64,000 nucleotides of DNA from Antedon mediterranea (GCF_964355755.1 NC_092672.1:38870501-38934500), one strand, 5' to 3'; numbered from the stretch's first letter, positions 47,101 to 59,600 are shown. A program made the numbers and translations. The notes: generated by a model not told the origin, from the letters alone.

Positions 47101-50100
47101 TTATTACAAGGGATAATTCAGAGGATTGGTTCACTTGGATGGATTATGACCAAGATGGGTAAGACACTTGTTTGTTTGTTACTAACAATAGGGATTATTA
47201 CAAGGGATAATTTAGAGGATTGGTTCACTTGGATGGATTATGACCAAGATGGGTAAGACACTTGTTTGTTTGTTACTAACAATAGGGATTATTACAAGGG
47301 ATAATTTAGAGGATTTTGTGGTTCACTTGGATGGATGACCAAGATGGGTAAGACACTTGTTTGTTGTTACTAACAATAGGGATTATTACAAGGGATAATT
47401 TAGAGGATTGTGGTTCACTTGGATGGATTATGACCAAGATGGGTAAGACACTTGTTTGTTGTTACTAACAATAGGGATTATTACAAGGGATAATTTAGAG
47501 GATTGTGGTTCACTTGGATGGATTATGACCAAGATGGGTAAGACACTTGTTTGTTGTTACTAACAATAGGGATTATCACAAGGGATAATTTAGAGGATTG
47601 GTTCACTTGGATGGATTATGACCAAGATGGGTAAGACACTTGTTTGTTTGTTATTAACAATAGGGATTATTACAAGGGATAATTTAGAGGATTGGTTCAC
47701 TTGGATGGATGACCAAGATGGGTAAGACACTTGTTTGTTGTTACTAACAATAGGGATTATTACAAGGGATAATTCAGGTGATTGGTTCGCTTGGATGGAT
47801 TATGACCAAGATGGGTAAGACACTTGTTTGTTGTTACTAACAATAGGGATTATCACAAGGGATAATTTAGAGGATTGGTTCACTTGGATGGATTATGACC
47901 AAGATGGGTAAGACACTTGTTTGTTTGTTACTAACAATAGGGATTATCACAAGGGATAATTCAGTAGATTGATTCACTTGGATGGATTATGACTTTATAT
48001 TTCAGACTATTAAATATCTTTTTTTTTCTATGTTTCTTGATTTATAATTTAACAGAAAAATAGATCTTTTGGAATGGGAGGCATTGTTGCAACCAAATCA
48101 CAGACTTCATAAAATATTTAAAATTCCAAACTTTAAGGTTAGTTCTTTTTTCAAATGTATATAGAAGTAGTTTGTATCAGCTGCTGCTTTTACAGATTTT
48201 TTTCGAGAATTTTTTCAACTTCCGTAAATTCTTGATTGACACAGAAATGTTTAAGGTGATATTGTGAATAATTTTTTCGAACTTCCGACACCATAGTAAA
48301 ATTAAGATAAACTTTACAAAATTCTTTTAGTTTTAGAATAGAAAGCAGTATAACATGTGTATCAACAAACTTGGCTACATCAAAAATGTATGTAAACATA
48401 TTCTCCTTCAACATATCTTGTTAAATAATAATAATAATAATAAGTTATTTTATTCTTCCAGACTGGGAAATTAGAACCATTGTTAATTTCTTTACCAGCA
48501 GAAGAGGAAGCACAGATGAAATCAATGTTACATAGAATTAATAAGTTAGCTAAGGTAATTGTTTTAATTTCAAAATTCTAATATGAAAATTGCATTCAAA
48601 AAATATTTTGTGTGGTATTCAGTTGGAGAAGTGTATTTTCTGCTAATATTAAATAAATAATAAATAAATTATGAAAGAGCCTTCCTTTTTTTAAATCTCA
48701 ATATATGATGTTTACTCTCATGGAATAGGAATGTTTGTGCCACCAATTTTGAGGCTAAAAATGGGGATTTATATTACACTTGATTGTGGTCATACATACT
48801 TGTATCCACATTACCTTAAGATATTATGTAAAATGTTTATATATCCTTTATATATTATGTATCTATTTGTAGAGAGCAGAAGAAAAGAATGTTCGATTAA
48901 TGATTGATGCTGAACAGTCATACTTTCAACCAGCCATCAGTCGTTTAACAATTGAAATGATGAGAAAATTTAACAAGAAAAAGCCTGTTATCTTCAACAC
49001 ATACCAATGTTATTTAAAGGTACCTATAGTAGAACCTTACCTTTGAGACACCTATTAAGGGAATCTTTACTGTGAAATGAATAGTAGAACCTTACCTTTG
49101 AGACACCTCTATTAAGGGAATCTTTACTGTGAAATGAATAGTAGAACCTTACCTTTGAGACACCCCTATTAAGGGAATCTTTACTGTGAAATGAATAGTA
49201 GAACCTTACCTTTGAGACACCCCTATTAAGGGAATCTTTACTGTGAAATGAATAGTAGAACCTTACCTTTGAGACACCCCTATTAAGGGAATCTTTACTG
49301 TGAAATGAATAGTAGAACCTTACCTTTAAGACACCCCTATTAAGGGAATCTTTACTGTGAAATGAATAGTAGAACCTTACCTTTGAGACACCTCTATTAA
49401 GGGAATCTTTACTGTGAAATTAATAGTAGAACCTTACCTTTGAGACACCTCTATTAAGGGAATCTTTACTGTGAAATGAATAGTAGAACCTTACCTTTGA
49501 GACACCTCTATTAAGGGAATCTTTACTGTGAAATGAATAGTAGAACCTTACCTTTGAGACACCTCTATTAAGGGAATCTTTACTGTGAAATGAATAGTAG
49601 AACCTTACCTTTGAGACACCTCTATTAAGGGAATCTTTACTGTGAAATGAATAGTAGAACCTTACCTTTGAGACACCCCTATTAAGGGAATCTTTACTGT
49701 GAAATGAATAGTAGAACCTTACCTTTGAGACACCTCTATTAAGGGAATCTTTAATGTGAAATGAATAGTAGAACCTTACCTTTGAGACACCTCTATTAAG
49801 GGAATCTTTACTGTGAAATGAATAGTTGAACCTTACCTTTGAGACACCTCTATTAAGGGAATCTTTACTGTGAAATGAATAGTAGAACCTTACCTTTGAG
49901 ACACCCCTATTAAGGGAATCTTTACTGTGAAATGAATAGTAGAACCTTACCTTTGAGACACCTCTATTAAGGGAATCTTTACTGTGAAATGAATAGTAGA
50001 ACCTTACCTTTCAGACACCTCTATTAAGGGAATCTTTACTGTGAAATGAATAGTAGAACCTTACCTTTGAGACACCTCTATTAAGGGAATCTTTACTGTG

Positions 50101-53100
50101 AAATGAATAGTAGAACCTTACCTTTGAGACACCTATTAAGGGAATCTTTACTGTGAAATGAATAGTAGAACCTTACCTTTGAGACACCCCTATTAAGGGA
50201 ATCTTTACTGTGAAATGAATAGTAGAACCTTACCTTTGAGACACCTCTATTAAGGGAATCTTTACTGTGAAATGAATAGTAGAACCTTACCTTTGAGACA
50301 CCTCTATTAAGGGAATCTTTACTGTGAAATGAATAGTAGAACCTTACCTTTGAGACACCCCTATTAAAGGAATCTTTACTGTGAAATGAATAGTAGAACC
50401 TTACCTTTGAGACACCTCTATTAAGGGAATCTTTACTGTGAAATGAATAGTAGAACCTTACCTTTGAGACACCCCTATTAAGGGAATCTTTACTGTGAAA
50501 TGAATAGTAGAACCTTACCTTTGAGGCACCTCTATTAAGGGAATCTTTACTGTGAAATGAATAGTAGAACCTTACCTTTGAGGCACCCCTATTAAAGGAA
50601 TCTTTACTGTGAAATGAATAGTAGAACCTTACCTTTGAGGCACCTCTATTAAGGGAATCTTTACTGTGAAATGAATAGTAGAACCTTACCTTTGAGACAC
50701 CTCTATTAAGGGAATCTTTACTGTGAAATGAATAGTAGAACCTTACCTTTGAGACACCTCTATTAAGGGAATCTTTACTGTGAAATGAATAGTAGAACCT
50801 TACCTTTGAGACACCTCTATTAAGGGAATCTTTACTGTGAAATGAATAGTAGAACCTTACCTTTGAGACACCTCTATTAAGGGAATCTTTACTGTGAAAT
50901 GAATAGTAGAACCTTACCTTTGAGACACCCCTATTAAGGGAATCTTTACTGTGAAATGAATAGTAGAACCTTACCTTTGAGACACCTCTATTAAGGGAAT
51001 CTTTACTGTGAAATGAATAGTAGAACCTTACCTTTCAGACACCTCTATTAAGGGAATCTTTACTGTGAAATGAATAGTAGAACCTTACCTTTGAGTCACC
51101 CCTATTAAGGGAATCTTTACTGTGAAATGAATAGTAGAACCTTACCTTTGAGACACCTCTATTAAGGGAATCTTTACTGTGAAATGAATAGTAGAACCTT
51201 ACCTTTGAGACACCTCTATTAAGGGAATCTTTACTGTGAAATGAATAGTAGAACCTTACCTTTGAGACACCTATTAAGGGAATCTTTACTGTGAAATGAA
51301 TAGTAGAACCTTACCTTTGAGACACCCCTATTAAGGGAATCTTTACTGTGAAATGAATAGTAGAACCTTACCTTTGAGACACCTCTATTAAGGGAATCTT
51401 TACTGTGAAATGAATAGTAGAACCTTACCTTTGAGACACCTCTATTAAGGGAATCTTTACTGTGAAATGAATAGTAGAACCTTACCTTTGAGACACCCCT
51501 ATTAAGGGAATCTTTACTGTGAAATGAATAGTAGAACCTTACCTTTCAGACACCTCTATTAAGGGAATCTTTACTGTGAAATGAATAGTAGAACCTTACC
51601 TTTGAGACACCCCTATTAAGGGAATCTTTACTGTGAAATGAATAGTAGAACCTTACCTTTGAGGCACCTCTATTAAGGGAATCTTTACTGTGAAATGAAT
51701 AGTAGAACCTTACCTTTGAGGCACCCCTATTAAAGGAATCTTTACTGTGAAATGAATAGTAGAACCTTACCTTTGAGGCACCTCTATTAAGGGAATCTTT
51801 ACTGTGAAATGAATAGTAGAACCTTACCTTTGAGGCACCCCTATTAAAGGAATCTTTACTGTGAAATGAATAGTAGAACCTTGCCTTTGAGACACCTCTA
51901 TTAAGGGAATCTTTACTGTGAAATGAATAGTAGAACCTTACCTTTGAGACACCTCTATTAAGGAAATCTTTACTGTGAAATGAATAGTAGAACCTTACCT
52001 TTCAGACACCCCTATTAAGGGAATCTTTACTGTGAAATGAATAGTAGAACCTTACCTTTGAGGCACCCCTATTAAGGGAATCTTTACTGTGAAATGAATA
52101 GTAGAACCTTACCTTTGAGACACCTCTATTAAGGGAATCTTTACTGTGAAATGAATAGTAGAACCTTACCTTTGAGACACCCCTATTAAGGGAATCTTTA
52201 CTGTGAAATGAATAGTAGAACCTTACCTTTGAGACACCCCTATTAAGGGAATCTTTACTGTGAAATGAATAGTAGAACCTTACCTTTGAGACACCTCTAT
52301 TAAGGGAATCTTTACTGTGAAATGAATAGTAGAACCTTACCTTTGAGACACCCCTATTAAGGGAATCTTTACTGTGAAATGAATAGTAGAACCTTACCTT
52401 TGAGACACCTCTATTAAGGGAATCTTTACTGTGAAATGAATAGTAGAACCTTACCTTTGAGACACCTCTATTAAGAGAATCTTTACTGTGAAATGAATAG
52501 TAGAACCTTACCTTTGAGACACTTCTATTAAGGGAATCTTTACTGTGAAATGAATAGTAGAACCTTACCTTTGAGGCACCTCTATTAAGAGAATCTTTAC
52601 TGTGAAATGAATAGTAGAACCTTACCTTTGAGGCACCTCTATTAAGAGAATCTTTACTGTGAAATGAATAGTAGAACCTTACCTTTGAGGCACCTCTATT
52701 AAGGGAATCTCTACTGTGAAATGAATAGTAGAACCTTACCTTTGAGACACCTCTATTAAGGGAATCTTTACTGTGAAATGAATAGTAGAACCTTACCTTT
52801 CAGACACCTCTATTAAGGGAATCTTTACTGTGAAATGAATAGTAGAACCTTACCTTTGAGAAACCTCTTTTAAGGGAATCTTTACTGTGAAATGAATAGT
52901 AGAACCTTACCTTTCAGACACCTCTATTAAGGGAATCTTTACTGTGAAATGAATAGTAGAACCTTACCTTTGAGACACCTCTATTAAGGGAATCTTTACT
53001 GTGAAATGAATAGTAGAACCTTACCTTTGAGACACCTCTATTAAGGGAATCTTTACTGTGAAATGAATAGTAGAACCTTACCTTTGAGACACCTCTATTA

Positions 53101-54637
53101 AGGGAATCTTTACTATGAAATGAATAGTAGAACCTTACCTTTGAGTCACCCCTATTAAGGGAATCTTTACTGTGAAATGAATAGTAGAACCTTACCTTTG
53201 AGACACCTCTATTAAGGGAATCTTTACTGTGAAATGAATAGTAGAACCTTACCTTTGAGACACCTCTATTAAGGGAATCTTTACTGTGAAATGAATAGTA
53301 GAACCTTACCTTTGAGACACCTCTATTAAGGGAATCTTGACTGTGAAATGAATAGTAGAACCTTACCTTTGAGACACCCCTATTAAGGGAATCTTTACTG
53401 TGAAATGAATAGTAGAACCTTACCTTTGAGGCACCTCTATTAAGGAAATCTTTACTGTGAAATGAATAGTAGAACCTTACCTTTGAGACACCCCTATTAA
53501 GGGAATCTTTTCTGTGAAATGAGGGGCAATTACAAAAGCCATTAGATGATATATGACATACTCAATTGTAATGAAAATATTTCTACTGTTTAACAATCTT
53601 TATTGAACAAATTTTAGGAAGCTTTTAACAATCTAACAGTTGACATGACCTTAGCAAAGAGGGAAGGTTTTTATTTTGGTGCTAAACTTGTGCGTGGTGC
53701 GTACATGGATCAAGAACGTAAACGGGCATCTGAGATAGGCTATGAGGATCCTATCAATCCCAACTATGACAGTACAGATGCGATGTATCACCAATGTCTA
53801 GGCTACATACTAAAGAAGATCCAATCTACTGGTGGTATTAATGTGATGGTGGCATCCCATAATGAGGACACTGTAAGAAGGGCAGTAGAACTGTGAGTTT
53901 ATTAGAACAGCATGATAATATCATTACTGGCTCAGTGATAAATCTCTTTTTTATTGTACTTTAAAAAAGGAATGAAATATTATATTAATAAATGTACTAT
54001 TTTCCATCTATATCATTACTTTAATATTTATAAATCTAATTTGTTCACAGAATGAATGAGTTGGGCATTGGTCCCAAAGAGAATCTTGTTTATTTTGGAC
54101 AATTGCTTGGAATGTGTGATCAAGTGTCCTTCCCGTTAGGTAAATAGATTTTAGAAAAGATAATTATTGTTGTGATAATGTGATTGTGATGATAAAAAAG
54201 AATTGTATACACTGTAATGTTATGATGGTGCTCAGCTGATAGATAACAATAATTGTTATGATGATTTCTGTAATGTTATGATGGTGCTCAGCTGATAGAT
54301 AACGATAATTGTTATGATGATATCTGTAATGTTATGATGGTGCTCAGCTGATAGATAACAATAATTGTTATGATGATTTCTGTACTGTACTGTACTGTAC
54401 TGTTATGATGGGATAGTAGTATCATAATGTTGTTGGTGATGGTGATGTTTCATTTTGTTAATTCTAGGTCAAGCAGGATATTCAGTTTATAAATATGTAC
54501 CATATGGACCAGTTGAGGAAGTCCTTCCATATCTTTCCCGAAGAGCATTAGAAAATAGAGGCATGTTGAAGGGTGTAGAGAAAGAGCGTAGTATGTTATG
54601 GACAGAAGTAAAACGACGTACTGCTCACAGAAGCTAA
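41193..54637 (+). CDS. PRODH: Mitochondrial proline dehydrogenase, complete, 12 exons, about 602 aa
   Basis: Exons: 41193-41507, 41921-42129, 43014-43048, 43541-43684, 45506-45570, 46052-46236, 48056-48137, 48462-48554, 48873-49019, 53618-53892, 54051-54139, 54468-54637 (TAA). All phases join (1,809 nt); human PRODH is 600 aa. The enzyme is the FAD-dependent first step of proline breakdown (proline to pyrroline-5-carboxylate) on the inner mitochondrial membrane, passing electrons to ubiquinone. The N-terminus is basic and Ser/Thr-rich, like a mitochondrial presequence. Family marks: [14 protein letters not shown] (exon 9), [11 protein letters not shown] and [11 protein letters not shown] (exon 10), [17 protein letters not shown] (exons 11-12) and [23 protein letters not shown]. 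Residues 313-324 form a perfect EF-hand loop, DYDQDGKIDLLE, split between exons 6 and 7. No catalytic residue appears lost. Introns 4, 6 and 9 are filled with minisatellites, two of them copying the adjacent exon end and donor. Confidence 0.95.
43633..44790 (+). repeat. About 76-80-bp tandem repeat, about 15 copies, copying PRODH exon 4 end plus donor
   Basis: Each unit repeats the last ~50 coding bases of exon 43541-43684 (CAAATGTGATCAAAACCTGC ... GTTGATGCTTCTG) and the donor GTATGTGACC. Many copies lack TTCT before the donor (GATGCTG|GTATG). The true frame meets TGA right after the first donor (G|GT ATG TGA). Confidence 0.94.
44856..45481. mobile_element. TTAA-flanked non-autonomous element in PRODH intron 4, 626 bp
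   Basis: TTAA at 44,852-44,855 and 45,482-45,485 flanks imperfect inverted ends: AGACCCCTTCCCT on the left, and AGCCCCATTCCCTACGTT read inward on the complementary strand at the right. TTAA target sites are used by piggyBac and Kolobok elements. No transposase frame. The right end lies only 24 bases before exon 5, so the element supplies part of the acceptor region. Confidence 0.6.
45615..45971. mobile_element. MITE with about 32-bp terminal inverted repeats in PRODH intron 5, 357 bp
   Basis: The left end CAAAGAACTTATAACAC ... GAATCTCCTGTTC is matched by its complement at 45,940-45,971 with one mismatch. ATTACAC flanks both sides (45,608-45,614 and 45,972-45,978), a candidate 7-bp target duplication, although the right flank is itself a small ATTACAC-containing repeat. 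The interior is also imperfectly self-complementary (GGAGCAGCGCCCTC / GCGGGCGCGCTACTCC). No ORF. Confidence 0.65.
46168..47985 (+). repeat. About 92-bp tandem repeat, 20 copies, copying PRODH exon 6 end plus donor
   Basis: Each unit repeats the last ~68 coding bases of exon 46052-46236, including the first half of the EF-hand loop (WMDYDQDG), then the donor GATGG|GTAAGAC and ~20 intron bases. Variants: loss of TTAT (GATGACC in place of GATTATGACC), GTGGTTC in place of GGTTC, TTGTTTGTTTG length changes, and AATTCAG/AATTTAG. The real frame stops at the first donor (GGG TAA). Confidence 0.95.
49026..53520. repeat. 57-bp minisatellite, about 79 copies, starting at the PRODH exon 9 donor
   Basis: Units of AGTAGAACCTTACC, TTTGAGACACCTCTATTAAG, GGAATCTTTACTGTG and AAATGAAT start about seven bases inside intron 9, whose donor is AAAG|GTACCT at 49,019/49,020. 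The array fills nearly the whole 4.6-kb intron. The commonest variable sites are CCTCTATT/CCCCTATT, GAGACACC/GAGGCACC/CAGACACC and AAGGGAATC/AAAGGAATC. The minus strand of each unit contains CAAAG|GTAAGG, a good donor match in antisense. Confidence 0.96.
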
Positions 54638-54741
54638 AATCATTTACAAATATTTAACAAATTATTTATGTACTTTGGTTTGTAAATGTATACTAAAAAG
54701 TGCTGGAAAAATGAGTAAAGAAAGAGAGTAGTTAAAAAACT

Positions 54742-54747
54742 AATAAA
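54742..54747 (+). terminator. Candidate PRODH polyadenylation signal
   Basis: AATAAA about 105 bases after the PRODH stop, followed by T/GT-rich sequence. Confidence 0.5.
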
Positions 54748-54857
54748 ACATTATTTGGTGTGGTTCTCCAAGGTTAACAATGGGAAGCTTTAAGGTTTGT
54801 ATTTTTATAATATAAAATATGTCAATGCAATTTGCAAACAATTGTGAACTTGTAGCT

Positions 54858-55915
54858 ACTATTTTGCACTGTGTGTAGTTACTATTATGCACTGTGTGTA
54901 GTTACTATTATGCACTTTTTGTAGCTACTATTATGCACTGTGTATAGCTACTATTATGCACTGTGTATAGCTACTATTATGCACTGTGTGTAGCTACTAT
55001 TATGCACTGTGTATAGCTACTATTATGCACTGTGTATAGCTACTATTATGCACTGTGTAGCTACTGTTATGCACTGTATAGCTACTATTATGCACTGTGT
55101 GTAGCTACTATTATGCACTGTGTGTAGCTACTATTATGCACTGTGTAGCTACTATTTTGTCGTGTGTAGCTACTATTATGCACTGTGTGTAGCTACTATT
55201 ATGCACTGTGTGTAGTTACTATTTTGCACTGTGTGTAGCTACTATTTTGCACTGTGTGTAGTTACTATTATGCACTGTGTGTAGTTACTATTATGCACTG
55301 TGTGTAGTTACTATTATGCACTGTGTGTAGTTACTATTTTGCACTGTGTGTAGCTACTATTATGCACTGTGTGTAGTTACTATTATGCACTGTGTGTAGT
55401 TACTATTATGCACTGTGTGTAGTTACTATTATGCACTGTGTGTAGTTACTATTATGCACTGTGTGTAGCTACTATTATGCACTGTGTGTAGCTACTATTA
55501 TGCACTGTGTGTAGTTACTTTTATGCACTGTGTGTAGTTACTATTATGCACTGTGTGTAGTTACTATTATGCAGTGTGTGTAGCTACTATGTGCACTGTG
55601 TGTAGTTACTATGTGCACTGTGTGTAGTTACTATTATGCACTGTGTGTAGTTACTATTATGCACTGTGTGTAGTTACTATTATGCAGTGTGTGTAGCTAC
55701 TATGTGCACTGTGTAGCTACTATTTTGCACTGTGTGTAGTTACTATTATGCACTGTGTGTAGTTACTATTATGCACTGTGTGTAGCTACTATTATGCACT
55801 GTGTGTAGTTACTATTATGCACTGTGTGTAGTTACTATTATGCACTGTGTGTAGTTACTATTATGCACTGTGTGTAGCTACTATTATGCACTGTGTGTAG
55901 CTACTATTAGTGGTT
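54858..55915. repeat. 23-bp satellite, about 46 copies, downstream of PRODH
   Basis: TAGTTACTATTATGCACTGTG repeats with TAGCTACT, GTGTATAG and TTTTGCAC variants and occasional shortened units (GTGTAGC). It begins about 110 bases after the candidate PRODH polyadenylation signal, so it is intergenic. It differs in kind from the intronic arrays. Confidence 0.95.
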
Positions 55916-56362
55916 ACTATTTTTCAGTAGGTAGAATGCAACTTGATGTTTATGCATTAGAGAAACTAAACTATACCTTTTAAAAATAATTAATGTTTTG
56001 AGTGGAATGTTAAAAAATATTTAAAAAAACTGAACATTCCTCTTTGTACAATATAAACCCATTCAATATATTTGTTTTATATCTAAAGTAGATTCTTTTC
56101 ATTTGATTGAAGGGTTTAAATGACGAATAATGCACTCATAATGTTGAATGGATTCTATGCAGTATTTATTGAATGTCAAAAATCTATTTAGGTGTTGATA
56201 ATATAAACATATGTATATAATGTTAGTATAATTATAGCAATATATTTGAATTCCTTGGTAGAGGGGAGAAGGATTTATATTGTGTTTTGTAATTTGTAGG
56301 AATGAACAAATTCTGCTTTTCCTGGTGTATATTGAAATGATACTGTACTAATATTATTAGTG

Positions 56363-56675
56363 CTGCTGGGTTCACTAGATATTACAAACAAGAAGCGGTA
56401 GATGTCAGACTGCTTACTAGTTTAACCCTAACCCTGCTGGGTTCACTAGATAACAAACAAGAAGTGATATAAATGTCAGACTGCTTACTAGTCTAACCCT
56501 AACCCTGATGGGTTCACAAGATAACAAACAAGAAGCGGTAGACTGCTTACTAGTCTAAACCTAACAAACAAAAATGGTAGATGTCAGACTGCTTTACTAC
56601 TAAACTAGTCTAACCCTAACCCTGCGGTTCACTATAGATAACACACAAGAAGCGGTAGATGTCGGACTAATTACT
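56363..56675. repeat. Irregular about 65-75-bp repeat with CCCTAACCC words
   Basis: Four to five imperfect units contain GGGTTCACTAGATA, ACAAGAAGCGGTAGATGTC and AGACTGCTTACTAG, linked by TCTAACCCTAACCC. The telomere-like word is short and shared with 865-950. Confidence 0.8.
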
Positions 56676-56924
56676 AGTAGTTTTTACTTGTTTATTTAAA
56701 CTATGTAGGCTATTTGATGAGATTAAATTACTTAATTATTAAGATTACAATAAATTACAATATGCAATGAAATGTATTTTATGTAACTGTAATAACTGAT
56801 AATCAGCCCTCTTTAAATTAATTGATAATTTTAAAAAATCAATAGACAAAATAAAAAACAAACAATTTTAAATATAAAATATACTTTTTCTAACGTTAGA
56901 TCTTCGAGGTTTATAAACCTATTC

Positions 56925-57519
56925 TACGGAAGCCCGTTCGGGCCACAAGTTAACTATATTTTAAAAGCTGTTATCTGGCGGCCGCCACTTAATTATCTGG
57001 CGGCCGCCACTTAATTATCTGGCGGCCGCCACTTAATTATCTGGCGGCCGCCACTTAATTATCTGGCGGCCGCCACTTAATAATTAGTACATGTCCCGTC
57101 ACGTGACATGTACGTGCATTGGATCAGAGGCTATGTTGCATGCAATAAAAGGCAGGCAATGCAATCATGATTATGCACATGCTACGACGGCAGGTTGCCT
57201 AAACATTGGAAAAGGTTGTTACGGCTCTGTTAGTTTAGCGCCCTCTATAATAAAAATTGTCTAATATGTCCGCTCACAAAGATAACGTGTTCTATGCGTA
57301 GGTCTATCTAGAAGAGACACAAAGTGGCGGCCGCCAGATAATTAAGTGGCGGCCGCCAGATAATTAAGTGGCGGCCGCCAGATAATTAAGTGGCGGCCGC
57401 CAGATAATTAAGTGGCGGCCGCCAGATAATTAAGTGGCGGCCGCCAGATAATTAAGTGGCGGCCGCCAGATAACAGCTTTTAAAATATAGTTAACTTGTG
57501 GCCCGAACGGGCTTCCGTA
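56925..57519. mobile_element. Foldback element with GC-rich tandem-repeat arms, 595 bp
   Basis: The outer inverted repeats start TACGGAAGCCCGTTCGG and end with the complement; each continues ~50 bases (AAGTTAACTATATTTTAAAAG) into arms made of a 22-bp tandem unit, GGCGGCCGCCACTTAATT. Five units lie on the left (about 56,977-57,080) and seven inverted ones on the right (about 57,326-57,470). CTATTC flanks both sides (56,919-56,924 and 57,520-57,525), a candidate 6-bp target duplication. The 240-bp centre has no ORF. Confidence 0.8.
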
Positions 57520-57525
57520 CTATTC

Positions 57526-59600
57526 CTTTATATAATAATGACATAAGATGGTAAAATGAAGAAAAACGTTTCAATTCCAGTTTTTTAAAGTTCGACAAAT
57601 AATAAGATTAATTAAACACGCCTGTAAAGGGGATGTCCGCCCAGCTACTCAAAAATAGTCGACACTTGAGAGTTTAGGCCTACTTTGCTACTGAATAGAT
57701 GCAAGCTTTGCCCCTATACCTGAAAAGGAATTTAATACAATATTGTAAAATTAATAAATTATTGTGTGACATTGATTGAGGCTTCCAATTACATAATATA
57801 ATACTATAAGGGTGTAATTAAGGCATGTAGACATGGAACCTATTATTAGCTCAATATTACCCCATGTATCCTATGTTTCCAATCAAAAGACCCTCAATAT
57901 CAGACCTACATTGAAATGTGACCTTCTATTGGTGTCGTTTTATGTCTAAAATGTAAATTGATGTCTGAGTTAATTTGATGTCTTTGCGGAATTACGTGAC
58001 AATAAATACATTTACAATACATCGATCCTCCTTGGTTTGTGAAACTCATTATGCAGAAACACATGCACAGCGTATTCATTATTATTAGCTTGTCGTTTGT
58101 TTTTATTAGACTCGAAGGACCAACAAAATCCAATTTAAAGAAAAATCAATTCTTGACATAACCTTTTAACATTCACGACGCTCGCGATGATGCAGAGCTT
58201 GCAAAAAACCAACAAAATATAATCAAATCTAACGCTTTTTAATGCGTATTTATATTTAATTCATGGTTTAAATCATTCCTTTTTCTATGGTGTCTAATTA
58301 TTATACTACCAAGTAGGCCTAATTAGTTAATATTTACTGTCATGCGGGTTTCTCTCAATCATCAACAATCATGATAATTTCAATAATTTGATGGCATACC
58401 CGCAGAATTGTACAATTGATATGGAATTTATTATTAGGCCTATGTGTAAGACTACGAATTCCTTATTGCGTAATTCCAGCTCCGATCCAGCATTTTACCT
58501 CTCAATGATAAATTAAAACGCATTTGTGGGTGTTTCTTGTCAGAAATTTTGTACCGAAATTCCGAAATAAAAATGTGGCCGTCAATCAAGGTGCTCTAAT
58601 TATCACCACATATTACTCAGATTCTATTTCTACTTTCTTCAATTCTAACTATTGTCGATCCGGAACAATGATTCTTTTGTGATGGTAATGCGGTATATAA
58701 ATAATATATGGTAGTCACAATTCTTTTACGAACAGTAATACGGAACAACAACGTGAACAGCACCAACATGGCTTCTTCAAGCATAAATTCGTTTCCGTAA
58801 GTATGTTTTTGTACGTGCATGGACAACCCGATTGCACATATCAGGTCCAAGGTTCCGACACCTTGAGTTTCAACAGGGGTATTCCACGGTTGCTTGTTGT
58901 CTTGTCTGTTAACGTTAATTACTATTCAATTCATAATAATAATTTTACATTCCAATAATCCCTACCGATGAAATCGGAGCAGTGTTTTTTTAAAACTCCC
59001 TGACAATGTGGCATTTTGCAAAAAAAATGAAAAAGTACCTTCATGGTTGATGCTCTAGAAAGCGTTGGTCCTAATAAATCTCGAAAAAAAGCCCATGGGC
59101 TTCTTTTTTTAGGACTCTTGGGTGGGCTTCTTTTTTAATGGGCTTTTGTATTCATTTCCATTTTTTTCTGGGAGAAATCATACCGCCATTAAACCAGGGA
59201 GTTGTTACAACTCCTGGTTAAATCATGGAGGTCCATGGTTAAATCATGGACCCAATTAGGTCCATGGATGGACATATATGTCCATGGTTAAATCATCGAC
59301 ATAAAACCGTGGTCCATGTTAAATCATGGACATATAACATAGGGTAATCATAACATTTCATGTAAAATCATGGACATAGGTCCATGTTAAAGCATAGACA
59401 TGGTCTATGGTTAAATCTCAGCTAATTTCCATGATTATTAAAAAAAAAGTTTCATTTTAGTTTTCTTTACAAAATTGAACTATGTACAAAATTATATTTA
59501 TTTATTTCATTAGTTTGTCAACCAACAGCGATGAAACTGCCACTAACAGGTTGAATCAATATATAGGCCTATATGGCTCTGTCCTGCTGTCCACCCAGGC
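57526..59600. other. Intergenic region with small repeats, no gene seen
   Basis: AT-rich sequence. Minus-strand frames of 75-77 codons at 57,906-58,133 and 58,617-58,850 show no domain. From about 59,040 to 59,420 short motifs recur: TGGGCTTCTTTTTT (three times) and TCCATGGTTAAATCATGGA-like words (about eight times, many palindromic around CCATGG), a degenerate local repeat. Confidence 0.5.

Noticed and set aside
57000-57480. GCGGCCGC words suggesting cloning linker or vector contamination
   Set aside because: They sit symmetrically in inverted arms with AT-rich linkers, a unique centre and a flanking 6-bp duplication, which fits a foldback element better.
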